Shown: one piece after another, positions 44,311-53,590 of the stretch
How the letters are laid out: every line of letters starts with the position of its first letter
Position numbering within the stretch: the stretch's first letter is position 1
Source: VYDC01 sp963667515
GTDB lineage: Bacteria > Chloroflexota > Dehalococcoidia > UBA2979
NCBI GenBank assembly: GCA_963667515.2
Contig: CAXXXY010000006.1
Span: forward strand, 372,001-436,000
Direction of reading: 5' to 3'
DNA length: 64,000 nucleotides
Notes under the pieces: generated by a model
The model's input: the letters and a program-made list of their open reading frames with translations, nothing else
Database searches by the model: none
What the model was told of the DNA's origin: nothing
Made by a program: the position numbers and the translations under genes

Positions 44311-44895
44311 ATGGAGCCGCACGCCGCGCCCGCGTCGATCGCGCGCCCTTCCGTGCGTCACTTCACCGCCTCGGGCTTCCTCTCGCACGACGGCCGCACC
44401 GCGCTGCACTGGCACCGCCTCGGCATGTGGCTCCCGCCCGGCGGGCACCTCGAGCCGAATGAGGATCCCGTGCAGGCGATGCTGCGCGAGGTGGCGGAGG
44501 AGACCGGCATCGCGGCACGCGTGATCCACACCGCCGCGCCGTACCCACACGGCGGCCGGCCCCACCTGCCGGCTCCCGCCTCGATCGGCATCTACGAGAT
44601 ACCGGGCGACACGCACGCGCCCGACGCACACGAGCACATCGACTTCGTCTACTTCGCGCGCCCCCTCGCGGCGAGCCCGGCCCCCCGCCTGCCCGAGGGC
44701 GACCCGCCGTGGGCGTGGGTGAGCGAGGCCGAGCTGCGCTCGGGCGCGCCGCTCGCCGCGGGGGGGCGCGGGGCACCGCTGACCGACGATGTGCGCGCGC
44801 TCGGGCTCGCCGCGATCGAGTGGGAGCGCTGCGACCGCGCGGGCGTGGCCACCCCCTCGACGCAGCGGGCGATCTCGAGCGGCGGAGTGGCGTAG
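44311..44895 (+). CDS. NUDIX hydrolase
   Basis: A 194-residue protein with a perfect Nudix box at 45-67 (GHLEPNEDPVQAMLREVAEETGI, G-x5-E-x7-REVxEExG), which cleaves nucleoside diphosphate-linked substrates. Its stop codon overlaps the start of serS by one base (TAGTG). The substrate is not readable. Confidence 0.88.
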   Translation: MEPHAAPASIARPSVRHFTASGFLSHDGRTALHWHRLGMWLPPGGHLEPNEDPVQAMLREVAEETGIAARVIHTAAPYPHGGRPHLPAPASIGIYEIPGDTHAPDAHEHIDFVYFARPLAASPAPRLPEGDPPWAWVSEAELRSGAPLAAGGRGAPLTDDVRALGLAAIEWERCDRAGVATPSTQRAISSGGVA

Positions 44896-46226
44896 TGCTG
44901 CCGCCGCAGACGATCCGCGAGCAGAGCGACCGGCTGCGCGCCGACTACCGTGCTCGCGGCACCGAGGCGCCGCTGGACCGCGTGCTGGCGCTGGACGAGG
45001 AGCGGCGCACGCTGCTCGGCGCGGTCGAGGCGATGCGCGCCGAGCGCAATCGCGCCGGCAAGGCGATCGGCGCGGCGCGGGAGGCGGGCGAGCGCGCGCG
45101 ACTGATCGAGGAGCAGCGCACGGGCGCCGCTGAGCTCGACGCGCAGGAGGCAAGGCTGCGCGACGTCGAGGCGGAGCTGGAGCGGCTCGCCCTCGAGCTG
45201 CCCAACCTCCTCGACGAGCGGGTGCACGAGGGCGGCGGCGACGACGCGCTCGTCGTGCGCGAGGCCGACGGCGGCGGCGCGCCCGAGACGGCGCTCGCCA
45301 CGCCCGTCGCGCGCCGCGACGCCCCCGACCCGCCGGCTGCGAGCGACGCCGCACCGGCGACGCCGCCACACTGGGAGATCGGCGAGGCGCTCGGGATCCT
45401 GGACTTCGAGCGCGGCGTGAAGCTCTCGGGCCCGCACTTCTACGTGCTCTACGGCGACGGCGCGCGCCTGCAGCGGGCGCTCATCACGTGGATGCTCGAT
45501 CTGCACCGCTCGCGCGGCTACCGAGAGGTCTACACGCCGTTCGTCGTGCGCGGGGAGATGCTCGTCGGCACGGGGCAGCTGCCGAAGTTCGCCGAGACGA
45601 TGTACCACGACGCGGAGGAGGACCTCTGGCTCGTGCCGACCGCCGAGGTGCCCGTCACCAACCTCTACCGCGACGAGATCCTCGCGGCCGACGCGCTGCC
45701 GCTGCAGCACTGCGCCTACTCGCCGTGCTTCCGCCGCGAGCGGATGAGCGCGGGCCGCGAGGTGCGCGGGCTGAAGCGCGGGCACCAGTTCGACAAGGTC
45801 GAGCTGGTGCGCTTCGTGGAGCCGGAGCGCTCGTGGGAGGCGCTAGAGCAGCTCCTCGACGACGCGATCGCCGTGGTGCGAGCACTGGGGCTGCGCTACC
45901 GCGTGCTGCGGCTCGCCGCCGGGGACGTGAGCTTCGCCGGGGCGCTGACGTACGACGTCGAGGTCTGGGCGCCCGGCTCGCGCGAGTGGCTGGAGGTCTC
46001 CTCCGCCACGAACTTCCTCGACTTTCAGGCGCGGCGCGCGTCGATCCGCTACCGCGACGCCGAGGGGCAGGTGCGGCACGTGCACACCATCAACGGCTCC
46101 GGCCTCGGCATGCCGCGCACCCTCGCGGCGCTGCTGGAGCAGGGCTGGCGGCCAGACGGCAGCGTCGAGCTCCCGGAGGTGCTGCATCCCTACCTCGACG
46201 GGCTCTCGCGGCTGCCGCCCGCCTGA
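44895..46226 (+). CDS. serS: Seryl-tRNA synthetase
   Basis: A 443-residue class II synthetase with an N-terminal tRNA-binding coiled coil (about 5-110) and the catalytic domain: motif 1 around YTPFVVRGEMLVGTGQLPKF, motif 2 SPCFRRERMSAGREVRGLKRGHQF and motif 3 NGSGLGMPRTLAALLEQ. The GTG at 44895 follows directly on the Nudix gene. A low-complexity Ala/Pro insert lies between coil and core (about 130-155). Confidence 0.95.
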   Translation: MLPPQTIREQSDRLRADYRARGTEAPLDRVLALDEERRTLLGAVEAMRAERNRAGKAIGAAREAGERARLIEEQRTGAAELDAQEARLRDVEAELERLALELPNLLDERVHEGGGDDALVVREADGGGAPETALATPVARRDAPDPPAASDAAPATPPHWEIGEALGILDFERGVKLSGPHFYVLYGDGARLQRALITWMLDLHRSRGYREVYTPFVVRGEMLVGTGQLPKFAETMYHDAEEDLWLVPTAEVPVTNLYRDEILAADALPLQHCAYSPCFRRERMSAGREVRGLKRGHQFDKVELVRFVEPERSWEALEQLLDDAIAVVRALGLRYRVLRLAAGDVSFAGALTYDVEVWAPGSREWLEVSSATNFLDFQARRASIRYRDAEGQVRHVHTINGSGLGMPRTLAALLEQGWRPDGSVELPEVLHPYLDGLSRLPPA

Positions 46227-46319
46227 CCGCCCGCGCTCGCTTCGCGGGGATCTTGACGCGACCGCACGTTTGTTCTACGCTCTCGCTCGCTGTTCGGAAC
46301 ATCGGGCCACGGCCGCAAC

Positions 46320-46601
46320 GTGGCTCGGCGAGCGAGGGTGGCCCGGATGCTGTTCGCGCTGGTGGTGGGGGCGCTGGTCGGCGGGGCGGCCGTGCTGCTC
46401 TGGCAGCAGTGGGCGCACGAGGCGCTGGTGCCCGCCGCTGAGCGCCGGGGCGGCCGCGGCGCCGAGCGCATCGGCGGGCGCGCGAGCGAGCGCCTGCGTC
46501 GGCGCGCGCTCGTGGCGGCGGTGCGCCCGTTCGGCGACGCGAACTGGCGGCCCGCGCGGCCGCCTCGAGGCACGCAGCGCGCCCGCGGTCGCGCCGCCTG
46601 A
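46320..46601 (+). CDS. Small membrane-anchored basic protein
   Basis: A 93-residue protein with one helix (about 10-28, MLFALVVGALVGGAAVLLW) followed by an Arg/Gly-rich soluble tail (RGGRGAERIGGRASERLRRR), like YtxH-type proteins. GTG start at 46320, or ATG at 46347. No function is recognised; its reality rests on the clean helix and good position after serS. Confidence 0.5.
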   Translation: MARRARVARMLFALVVGALVGGAAVLLWQQWAHEALVPAAERRGGRGAERIGGRASERLRRRALVAAVRPFGDANWRPARPPRGTQRARGRAA

Positions 46602-46666
46602 GGGCACCGCAGCGCCGCCGAGCAGCAGCAGCGCCGAGCCGCCTCCCCGCCGCGTAACATCGCCGC

Positions 46667-46906
46667 GTGGCGCTGAAGCGACCCGTCCACGCGATGCCGG
46701 TGCACGTGCGGCGCGCGCTTATCGAGCGCGGGCTGCTCGACGCCTACCGCGGGCGACCGCCCTACCAGCGCAACGACTACATCAGCTGGATCACGCGCGC
46801 CAAGCGCGAGGAGACGCGCGAGCGCCGGCTCGCGCAGATGCTCGACGAGCTAGCCGCGGGTGATCGCTACATGAAGATGCGCTGGCACCCTATCCAGCGC
46901 GGCTAG
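46667..46906 (+). CDS. YdeI/OmpD-associated-like small protein
   Basis: A 79-residue protein matching the C-terminal part of YdeI-type proteins (GLLDAYRGRPPYQRNDYISWITRAKREETRERRLAQMLDELAAGDRYM). It is short but appears complete, from the GTG at 46667 to the TAG at 46904. That TAG lies inside the 6-bp target duplication of IS copy A4, so the insertion rebuilt the stop codon. Confidence 0.78.
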   Translation: MALKRPVHAMPVHVRRALIERGLLDAYRGRPPYQRNDYISWITRAKREETRERRLAQMLDELAAGDRYMKMRWHPIQRG

Positions 46907-46907
46907 T

Positions 46908-47957
46908 TGTAGTTCCCACGTAGGTTGTTGAGAGGATGAGGGGCCTCGCCCGCTGCTGTGTGTGACAGCACGGCAGTAGCGAGGAGAGGACACTCTCATG
47001 GCCCATCGTAACGCGCGGCTGACACCGCTGACCCGACTCGAGCTCGTGCGGGAAGTGGACGCCGGCTGGCCCCAGGCTGAGGTCGCTCGCCACTTCCGCG
47101 TCTCCCGCCACACCGTTGCCAAGTGGCTGGGGCGCTTCCGGGCGGAGGGAGCGGCAGGGCTCGAGGACCGCAGCTCCGCCCCGCGCGCGCATCCCCGGCG
47201 CACGCCGCCCGAGCTGGAGCGACGCATCTGCGCCGTGCGACGCACGCAGGGATTCGGGCCGCATCGCATCCAGTGGGCGCTCGGGGTCGCCCGCTCCACG
47301 GTCTACGCCGTGCTGCGGCGCCGCGGCCTCAACCGGCTCGACCGCCTGCACCGCGTCACCCGGGAGCCGGTCCGCTACGAGCACGACGCCCCCGGCGACC
47401 TGCTGCATCTCGACGTGAAGAAGCTCGGGCGCGTCCCCGAGGGCGGCGGCAAGCGAATGGCGCCTGGCTTCGCCGAGACGCGCTCCGGGCCGCATTCGCG
47501 GCGTTCGCTGGGGCTGGAGTACCTACACGTCGCCGTCGACGACCACAGCCGTTACGCCTACGTCTCCGTCCTGCCCGACGAGCGTGGCGCGAGCTGCGCC
47601 GCCTTCCTCGAGCAGGCGCTCGCGGCCTTCCGCCGGCGTGGCGTGCGCGTGCGCCGGGTCCTGACCGACAACGCGAAGGCCTACACCGTCGCCCGCAGCT
47701 TCCACGGCGCCGCCGCTGCCGCAGACGTGCGGCTGTCGCACACGCGGCCCTACCGCCCGCAGACGAACGGCAAAGCCGAGCGTTTCATCCAGATCCTGCA
47801 GAACGAGTGGGCCTACGCCCGCCCCTACCGCTCCAACGCCGAGCGGCTGCGCCAGCTCCCACGCTGGCTCTACCGCTACAATCACCGCCGACCGCACGGC
47901 GGCGTCGGCGGGGCCGTCCCCGCCTCCCGCCTGTGAACAACCTTCCTGGGTAGTACA
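46908..47957 (+). mobile_element. IS481-type insertion sequence, 1,050 bp, copy A4
   Basis: Flanked by a perfect GCTAGT duplication (46902-46907 and 47958-47963). Inserted one base after the TAG stop of the YdeI-like gene, without changing its protein. Confidence 0.94.
46998..47936 (+). CDS. IS481-family transposase (copy A4)
   Basis: Intact 312-residue transposase identical to the A3 and A5 proteins. Confidence 0.94.
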   Translation: MAHRNARLTPLTRLELVREVDAGWPQAEVARHFRVSRHTVAKWLGRFRAEGAAGLEDRSSAPRAHPRRTPPELERRICAVRRTQGFGPHRIQWALGVARSTVYAVLRRRGLNRLDRLHRVTREPVRYEHDAPGDLLHLDVKKLGRVPEGGGKRMAPGFAETRSGPHSRRSLGLEYLHVAVDDHSRYAYVSVLPDERGASCAAFLEQALAAFRRRGVRVRRVLTDNAKAYTVARSFHGAAAAADVRLSHTRPYRPQTNGKAERFIQILQNEWAYARPYRSNAERLRQLPRWLYRYNHRRPHGGVGGAVPASRL

Positions 47958-48040
47958 GCTAGTCGAGGGCCCGGCCAGCCGAGAGCCCGCCGGCCTCGTG
48001 CGTACCCGTCGGCCGCGCGGCGAGCGCGCACGAGGCCGTC

Positions 48041-48140
48041 ACGAGCCGTCACGAGCCGTCACGAGCCGTCACGAGCCGTCACGAGCCGTCACGAGCCGTC
48101 ACGAGCCGTCACGAGCCGTCACGAGCCGTCACGAGCCGTC
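48041..48140 (+). repeat. Ten perfect tandem copies of a 10-bp unit (acgagccgtc)
   Basis: The array is preceded by a variant copy with one extra g and followed by a partial copy. It ends 23 bases before the GTG of the DinB-like gene, so it covers that gene's promoter and leader region. It is not CRISPR: there are no spacers. Confidence 0.95.
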
Positions 48141-48163
48141 ACGAGCGCGGCTACACTGCGCTC

Positions 48164-48697
48164 GTGACGCAGCCCGCCGCCCCCGGCCCCCCGCTGCTCG
48201 TGAAGATGCAGCTCGACGCGCTCGATGAGCTCGCGCGCATCGCCGACGCGATGCCCGAGGAGGCACGCGACGGGCTCGTGACCGGCCTCAACGCCGCGGG
48301 CTGGACGCTCGCGCACGTCGCCGACCAGCAGGACCAGTACTGGAACGTCGCGGGCCGGGGCCTCGATCCCGACCCGTGGCTCTCCGAGCAGCGCGTCACC
48401 TACGGCTCGGAGCCCAGCCGCCCGCCGTTCGCCGAGGCGCGCGCCGCGCTCGCGCGCGTCGACGAGCGCTGCCGCCCCTACCTCGAGGCGGTGCGATGCC
48501 CGGATTTCGACCAAGTGCTGCGTCGCTCGCGGGCGCGCCCGGCCGAGCAGACGCTGGGCGATCTGCTGGCGCGCAGCGTGGCGCACATCTTCGCGCACGC
48601 CGGCGAGCTCGCGACGATCGCCTCGCTGTCGGGCGCGCCGGACCTCGGCCTGCCGGGCGCGCTCCCCCGCTCCAACCCCCGCCGCGAGCCGGCGTGA
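48164..48697 (+). CDS. DinB-superfamily protein
   Basis: A 177-residue four-helix protein (LLVKMQLDALDELARIADAMPEEA, GWTLAHVADQQDQYW, LLARSVAHIFAHAGELATIASLSG). Histidines at about 51 and near 147-151 could form the DinB metal site. Family members include thiol-dependent S-transferases. It starts at GTG 48164, right after the tandem repeat, and its stop overlaps the DUF488 gene (GTGA). Confidence 0.75.
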   Translation: MTQPAAPGPPLLVKMQLDALDELARIADAMPEEARDGLVTGLNAAGWTLAHVADQQDQYWNVAGRGLDPDPWLSEQRVTYGSEPSRPPFAEARAALARVDERCRPYLEAVRCPDFDQVLRRSRARPAEQTLGDLLARSVAHIFAHAGELATIASLSGAPDLGLPGALPRSNPRREPA

Positions 48698-49122
48698 GCG
48701 CCGCCGCCGGCGGCACGGCGCCCGACGTGGTCACAGGGACCGTCTACCGCCCGCCGGACGCGCCCCATCCGCGCGTGCTCGTGATGCGGCGCTGGCCGCG
48801 GGGCATCCGCAAGGACGCCGTCGACCACTGGATGCGCGAGCTCGCGCCCTCCGACCCGCTGCTCGCGGAGTTCCTCGCGGACGAGCTTCCGTGGGAGGGC
48901 TTCGCCGAGCGCTACGAGGCGGAGTTCGCCAGGCGGCCCGAGGCGCTGGCGGAGGTCGTCGCGCTCGCGCGCGAGGGCGGCGTGACTCTGCTCTGCGGCT
49001 CGCACCCCGAGGAGCGTTGCCATCGCACGCTGCTGGCGGCGCACGTTCGGAGCGAGTTCGCAGGAGCGCGGCCACGCCGGAAGGGCGGCGCCCGCAGCGC
49101 ACGGCCCTCGAGCGGCTCCTAG
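48694..49122 (+). CDS. DUF488 family protein
   Basis: A 142-residue protein with the DUF488 features: RVLVMRRWPRGIRKDAVDHWMRELAPSDPLL, then FAERYEAEF, and LLCGSHPEERCHRTLLAAHV with the paired Cys/His. The function of the family is not established. It is translationally coupled to the DinB-like gene. Confidence 0.82.
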   Translation: MSAAAGGTAPDVVTGTVYRPPDAPHPRVLVMRRWPRGIRKDAVDHWMRELAPSDPLLAEFLADELPWEGFAERYEAEFARRPEALAEVVALAREGGVTLLCGSHPEERCHRTLLAAHVRSEFAGARPRRKGGARSARPSSGS

Positions 49123-49135
49123 GCCCTCGGCGAGC

Positions 49136-50326
49136 CTAGAACTCCTCGACGAGCACGCCGCGCGGCTGGCGGCGCCACGTGCGGAAGCGGACGCTGCCGA
49201 TGCCGGCCGCGCGCGCATAGTCCTGCGCCCGCGCCAGCTGCCCGGCGGGCACGTAGACGAAGAGCGGCGCGTCCGTCGTCTCCAGCGGCGCCCACACGAG
49301 CTCCGCTTGCTCGCGCGTCACGGTCTCCCTGGACTCGACCTGCACCACCATCGCGGGATGGTTGCCGGGGTACTCGACGACGAGGATGTCGGGGTAGAGC
49401 GCCCCCACCCCGCGCCCCGCGATCGTCAGGCCGAGCGCCGGCTCGGGCAGGTTGACGTGCGTGCGGTACGTCGGCGCGTCCTCGCTGGGGTAGGGGAAGC
49501 GCTCCGCCGCGATCTCCTGCACCAGCCGCACGAGCTCGTAGCGGCGCGACTCCTCCGCGCGACGCCACGCCACCGGCGCCTCCCGCCACGACGACAGGCG
49601 CCGCTCGTGGCTCGCCGAGAAGCGCGCAAGCTGCGTTGCCTCGTTCAGGAGGATGCCGAGCGCGAAGATCACGGCGAGCGGCAGCGCGAGTATCACGGTC
49701 GCGCCGACCTCGACGTCAGCGATCGTCAGCCACGTCGGGCCGGGGAAGACCCACATCGCGTAGAACAGCGCCGCGAAGGCGACGAGCGCAACGAGCGCGC
49801 GCGGCGAGGGCAGCGCACTCGCGGCGGCGGCTCGCCCGGCCGGCGGCGCGACCTGCGCGGCGCCGGCAGCGACCGGCGCGGCGGGCTCCTCGGCGGGGGG
49901 CGGCGCGGCAGCGGCGGGCGCGGCGGGCGCGGCGGCCTCGCCACTCTCGGCAGCGGCCTCGCCGCCGGCTGCGGGCATCTCGGCAGCCGGAGCCGCGGCA
50001 GGCGCCTCGGCTGTCGGGGCCGGGGCGGCGGCAGGGACGGGAGCGCCGCCCTCGGCGGGCACCTTCGCGCGGGCCGCGGCCGGGTCGTCGAACCAGAGCG
50101 AGTTGATCTCCGTGAAGAAGGCCTGATCGGCCGGGACGTCGTCCTCGGGGAAGATCGCGGTGACCGGGCACGCCGGCTGGCAGGCGCCGCAGTCGATGCA
50201 CTCGATGGGGCTGATGTAGAGCATGCGGTCGGCGCCCTCGTCGAAGTGGATGCAGTCGACGGGGCAGACCTCGACGCACGACTGGTCCATCGTGTCGATG
50301 CAGGGCTGCGTGATCACGAACGTCAC
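49136..50326 (-). CDS. Fusion of 7Fe-type ferredoxin, membrane segment and nuclease-like domain
   Basis: A 396-residue protein. Residues 1-65 are an FdxA-type ferredoxin: Cys9, 17, 21, 25, 43, 46, 49 and 53 in the patterns for a 3Fe-4S and a 4Fe-4S cluster (TQPCIDTMDQSCVEVCPVDC, ECIDCGACQPACP). A disordered Ala/Pro linker (90-185) leads to two membrane helices (about 190-245). The end (about 300-396: YPDILVVEYPGNHPAMVVQVES...FVYVPAGQLARAQDYARAAGI) resembles PD-(D/E)xK-type restriction or Uma2-like domains. The GTG at 50326 lies nine bases after ggagg. I know of no characterised protein with this order. Confidence 0.7.
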   Translation of the reverse strand: MTFVITQPCIDTMDQSCVEVCPVDCIHFDEGADRMLYISPIECIDCGACQPACPVTAIFPEDDVPADQAFFTEINSLWFDDPAAARAKVPAEGGAPVPAAAPAPTAEAPAAAPAAEMPAAGGEAAAESGEAAAPAAPAAAAPPPAEEPAAPVAAGAAQVAPPAGRAAAASALPSPRALVALVAFAALFYAMWVFPGPTWLTIADVEVGATVILALPLAVIFALGILLNEATQLARFSASHERRLSSWREAPVAWRRAEESRRYELVRLVQEIAAERFPYPSEDAPTYRTHVNLPEPALGLTIAGRGVGALYPDILVVEYPGNHPAMVVQVESRETVTREQAELVWAPLETTDAPLFVYVPAGQLARAQDYARAAGIGSVRFRTWRRQPRGVLVEEF

Positions 50327-50608
50327 GGCGGGAGCCTCCGTCCGAGCGGCGACAACGCGCGGCATCGAGGCCAGCGCGCCGGGCCGGGCGGATCGTAGCG
50401 GCGCGTCGCGGGAGCGTCCATCCGGGCCGCGCCCGGCCGCCGTGCGGCGCTGCCGGGCGGCCCCGCGCCGGGCGACGGTCCCGCGCCGGGCGGGACGAAC
50501 GGCTCTCCGCGACCCCCGGCGAACCGCGATACCACGGGTGGCGACGGCGAGCGGTGTCCGATCGGCCGCATGGGCACTCGAGGCACCGGGCAGCGGAGGC
50601 GACCGAGG

Positions 50609-51622
50609 ATGGCGGGCGTCGCGCAGTACCGCGTCATGCTGTCGACGACCACGAGATCGTGCGCCGCGGCCTCAAGACGGTGCTCGAGGAGCGGCCGGAG
50701 ATCGCCGTGGTCGGCGAGGCGGCCACCGTCCGCGAGAGCGTAACGCTCGCCGAGCAGCTGCGACCCGACGTGATCGTGATGGGACCTCCGGCTCCCCGAC
50801 GGCTCCGGCGTGGAGGCGTGCCGCGAGACGCTGCAGGTGACCGACCTCTCGAACGGCGGCCGGCTCGTGCTGGCGGTGTGCACGCCGCGCCCGCCGGACG
50901 GCAACGGCGACAGCCGCGTGGCGTTGCGGGCGCCGCAGGAGCTCGGCGTGGGCGGCTTCACCGCGCTGCCGCAGCGCGCGCGCGAGCGCTACACCGTGCG
51001 CGACGTGATCGCGCGCGACCTGCACGACGACATTATCCAGGCCGTCTACGCCGCGGGCCTGGGGCTGCGCGCCGCCCGCTCCGCCGAGTCGGTGAGCAAG
51101 GACGACGCGCTCGATCGCGCGGGCCGCGAGCTCAACGCGGTGATCGCCGAGCTGCGCTCCTACATCCACCACCTCACGGCCGACCCGGGCGACGTGGCCT
51201 CGGGCTCGCTGCTGCGCACGCGGCTGACGACGCTGCTGGCGCAGGGCGCGGGGCCCACGCACTGGCAGAGCCGCATCGAGCTGGGCGACGCGCCGCTGCC
51301 GCCCGCCTTCGAGCGGCAGATCTACCTCGTCTCGCGCGAGCTGATCTCCAACGTCGAGCGCCACGCCGAGGCGGGCGAGGCAAGCCTCTCGCTGCTCGTC
51401 GAGGACGGCGAGCTGCGGCTCGACGTGGTGGACGACGGTCGCGGCTTCGACCGCGGCTCGGTGCGCGAGGACGCCGTGGGGCTGCGCAGCCTGGAGCAGC
51501 GAGTCGACGACGTCGGCGGCTCGGCGCTGGTCGAGTCGGTGCCGGGGCGCGGCACGCGCGTCGCCGTGCGCGCGCCGCTCCCGCCGCCGGTTGCCGACCG
51601 CGAGCCGGTCGCTGAGTCCTAG
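50609..51622 (+). pseudogene. Response regulator receiver/HisKA_3 histidine kinase hybrid with two compensating frameshifts
   Basis: From ATG 50609 the protein reads AGVAQYRVML, then the frame slips by one base to VDDHEIVRRGLKTVLEERPEIAVVGEAA...PDVIVM, and slips back to DLRLPDGSGVEACRETL. This is the first two-thirds of a NarL-type receiver. It then passes directly into the end of a sensor kinase: a short linker, RDLHDDIIQAVYAAGLGLRAAR (the phosphorylated His box of the NarX/DegS group) and an HATPase domain (LISNVERHAEAGEASL, DDGRGFD, GLRSLEQRV). The receiver lacks its last strands, so it may be a deletion fusion of neighbouring regulator and kinase genes. The kinase part from 50810 is intact. 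Confidence 0.68.
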
Positions 51623-51714
51623 CCGCGACACCCACATGCCGCGCCCCACTCGCCGAGGACAGCCGGCGCCCCCTCTCGGCGCGCTCCGTCAGCGTGACCG
51701 CTCGGGGCGAGCCG

Positions 51715-53529
51715 TCAGCTCGGCGCGGGCCCATCGAGGGCGGCGAGCTCCGACGCATGCAGCTCCGCGGCGCGCGCCACCACGGCGTCGCGCGGGACGC
51801 GCTCCGCCTCGCCCCCCGCGCGGCGCTGCAGCTCGACCGCGCCCTCCTTGCGGTTGCGGGAGGAGACGGTCATGCGTAGAGGCAGACCCATCAGGTCGGC
51901 GTCGGCGAACTTCACGCCGGGCGACTCGTCGCGGTCGTCGTAGAGCACGGTGAGGCCGGCGGCGCGCAGCTCCTCGAAGAGCGCGTCGGCCTCCGCGCCG
52001 ACCTCGGCGTCGCGCGAGGCGCCAAGCGCCACCAGGTGCACGTCGTACGGCGCGAGCGAGGCGGGCCAGGCGATGCCGTCGGCGTCGTGGTGCGCCTCCA
52101 CCGCCGAGGCGACGATGCGATCGATGCCGATGCCGTAGCAGCCCATCGTCGGCACGCGCTGCGCGCCCTGCTCGTCCAGCACCTTCGACTCGAACGCCTC
52201 GGTGTAGAGGCGCCCCAGGCGAAAGACGTGCCCGAGCTCGATCGCGCGCTCGGCGCGCAGCGTGCGCCCGCCGTCCCCGCCGGCAGCGGTGGAGCAGCGC
52301 GCGCAGCGGTGGCCGGGCTCGGCGAGCGCGATGTCGGCGACGACCGTGGCCTCCCAGTCGCGGCCGTGGTTCACGTTGCGCAGGTGGAAGCCCTCGCGAT
52401 TGGCGCCCGCGACGAGGTTCGGCGAGTCCGGTATCGAGAGGTCGGCGACCACGCGCAGGCCGGCCTTCCCTCCGTCGGGGCCGGCGAGGCCCACCGGCGA
52501 AGCATAGCCCGTGACGAGGCCCGCGCCCCGCGCCTCGAGGTCGGTCATGGCGCGCAGCTGCGGCGGCCCGCCGCCTTCGGCGAGCGCGTTCGCGAGCTTC
52601 ACCTCGTTCACCTGCAGGTCGCCGCGCAGCACGGCGAAGACGGGCGCGCTGCGCTCGTCCGGCCAGGTCGCGGTGTAGAAGACGGCCTTCGCCGTCTTCG
52701 CGGCCGGCACGTCGAGCAGCTCCGTGAGCGCGTCGATGGTGGTCGTGCCGGGGGTCGCCACCTCCTCCATGGGGAGCGGCTCCTCGGCGGGCACGGCGGG
52801 GCGCAGAAACTCGGCCTTCTCGGCGTTCGCCGCGTAGCCGCACTCGCACAGCAGCACGGTGTCCTCGCCGGCCTCGGTGAGGAAGAGGAACTCCTGCGAG
52901 CCCTTGCCGCCGATCGCGCCCGAGTCCGCCTCCGCGGCGATCGTGGGCACGCCCGCGCGCGCGAAGATGCGGCGATACGCCTCGAACATCGCGTCGTAGG
53001 AGGCGTCGAGCCCCGCGTCGTCCAGGTCGAAGCTGTAGGCGTCCTTCATCGTGAACTCGCGGACGCGCACCAGCCCGCCGCGCGGCCGCGCCTCGTCACG
53101 GAACTTCGTCTGGATCTGGTAGAGCGTCACCGGAAGGTCGCGGTAGGAGCGCGCGTGGTCGGTGAAGAGGCGGGTGATCGCCTCCTCGTGGGTGGGCGCG
53201 AGCACGAGCTTCCGCTCGCGGCGGTCGTTGACCACGAACAGCGTGTCGCCGAACGCGCGATCGCGGCCGCTGCGCTCCCACAGCTCCAGCGGGTGGATCG
53301 CCGGCAGCAGCACCTCCTGCGCGCCCGTGCGGTCCATCTCCTCGCGCACGATCTGCTCGACGCGGCGCTTGGTCCGCCAGCCCAGCGGCATGTAGGAGTA
53401 GATGCCCGATGCGAGCTGATCGACGAAGCCGCCGCGCAGCAGCAGCCGATGCGAGGCGAGCTCCGCGTCGGCCGGCGCCTCGCGTAGCGTGTGCCCGAAG
53501 AGGCGCGTCATGCGCATGCCGTCCGCCAT
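51715..53529 (-). CDS. proS: Prolyl-tRNA synthetase (bacterial type with editing insertion)
   Basis: A 604-residue class II synthetase starting MADGMRMTRLFGHTLREAPADAE. Its core motifs are LLPAIHPLELWERSGR, KLVLAPTHEEAIT, YQIQTKFRDEARPRGGLVRVREFTMKDAYSF and GCYGIGIDRIVA. A YbaK-like editing domain inserts at about 240-385 (KTAKAVFYTATWP...NEVKLANAL), then the anticodon-binding domain. The ATG at 53529 is used. It diverges from the DUF309 gene. Confidence 0.95.
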   Translation of the reverse strand: MADGMRMTRLFGHTLREAPADAELASHRLLLRGGFVDQLASGIYSYMPLGWRTKRRVEQIVREEMDRTGAQEVLLPAIHPLELWERSGRDRAFGDTLFVVNDRRERKLVLAPTHEEAITRLFTDHARSYRDLPVTLYQIQTKFRDEARPRGGLVRVREFTMKDAYSFDLDDAGLDASYDAMFEAYRRIFARAGVPTIAAEADSGAIGGKGSQEFLFLTEAGEDTVLLCECGYAANAEKAEFLRPAVPAEEPLPMEEVATPGTTTIDALTELLDVPAAKTAKAVFYTATWPDERSAPVFAVLRGDLQVNEVKLANALAEGGGPPQLRAMTDLEARGAGLVTGYASPVGLAGPDGGKAGLRVVADLSIPDSPNLVAGANREGFHLRNVNHGRDWEATVVADIALAEPGHRCARCSTAAGGDGGRTLRAERAIELGHVFRLGRLYTEAFESKVLDEQGAQRVPTMGCYGIGIDRIVASAVEAHHDADGIAWPASLAPYDVHLVALGASRDAEVGAEADALFEELRAAGLTVLYDDRDESPGVKFADADLMGLPLRMTVSSRNRKEGAVELQRRAGGEAERVPRDAVVARAAELHASELAALDGPAPS

Positions 53530-53590
53530 GCTCGCGAGTGTATCGTGGGCCGGGCGCAGCATCCGCCGCGCGGGGGGGGACGGGGCAGCG

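Noticed and set aside
48041..48140. CRISPR array
   Set aside because: The units are 10 bp, contiguous and without spacers, and no cas genes are present.
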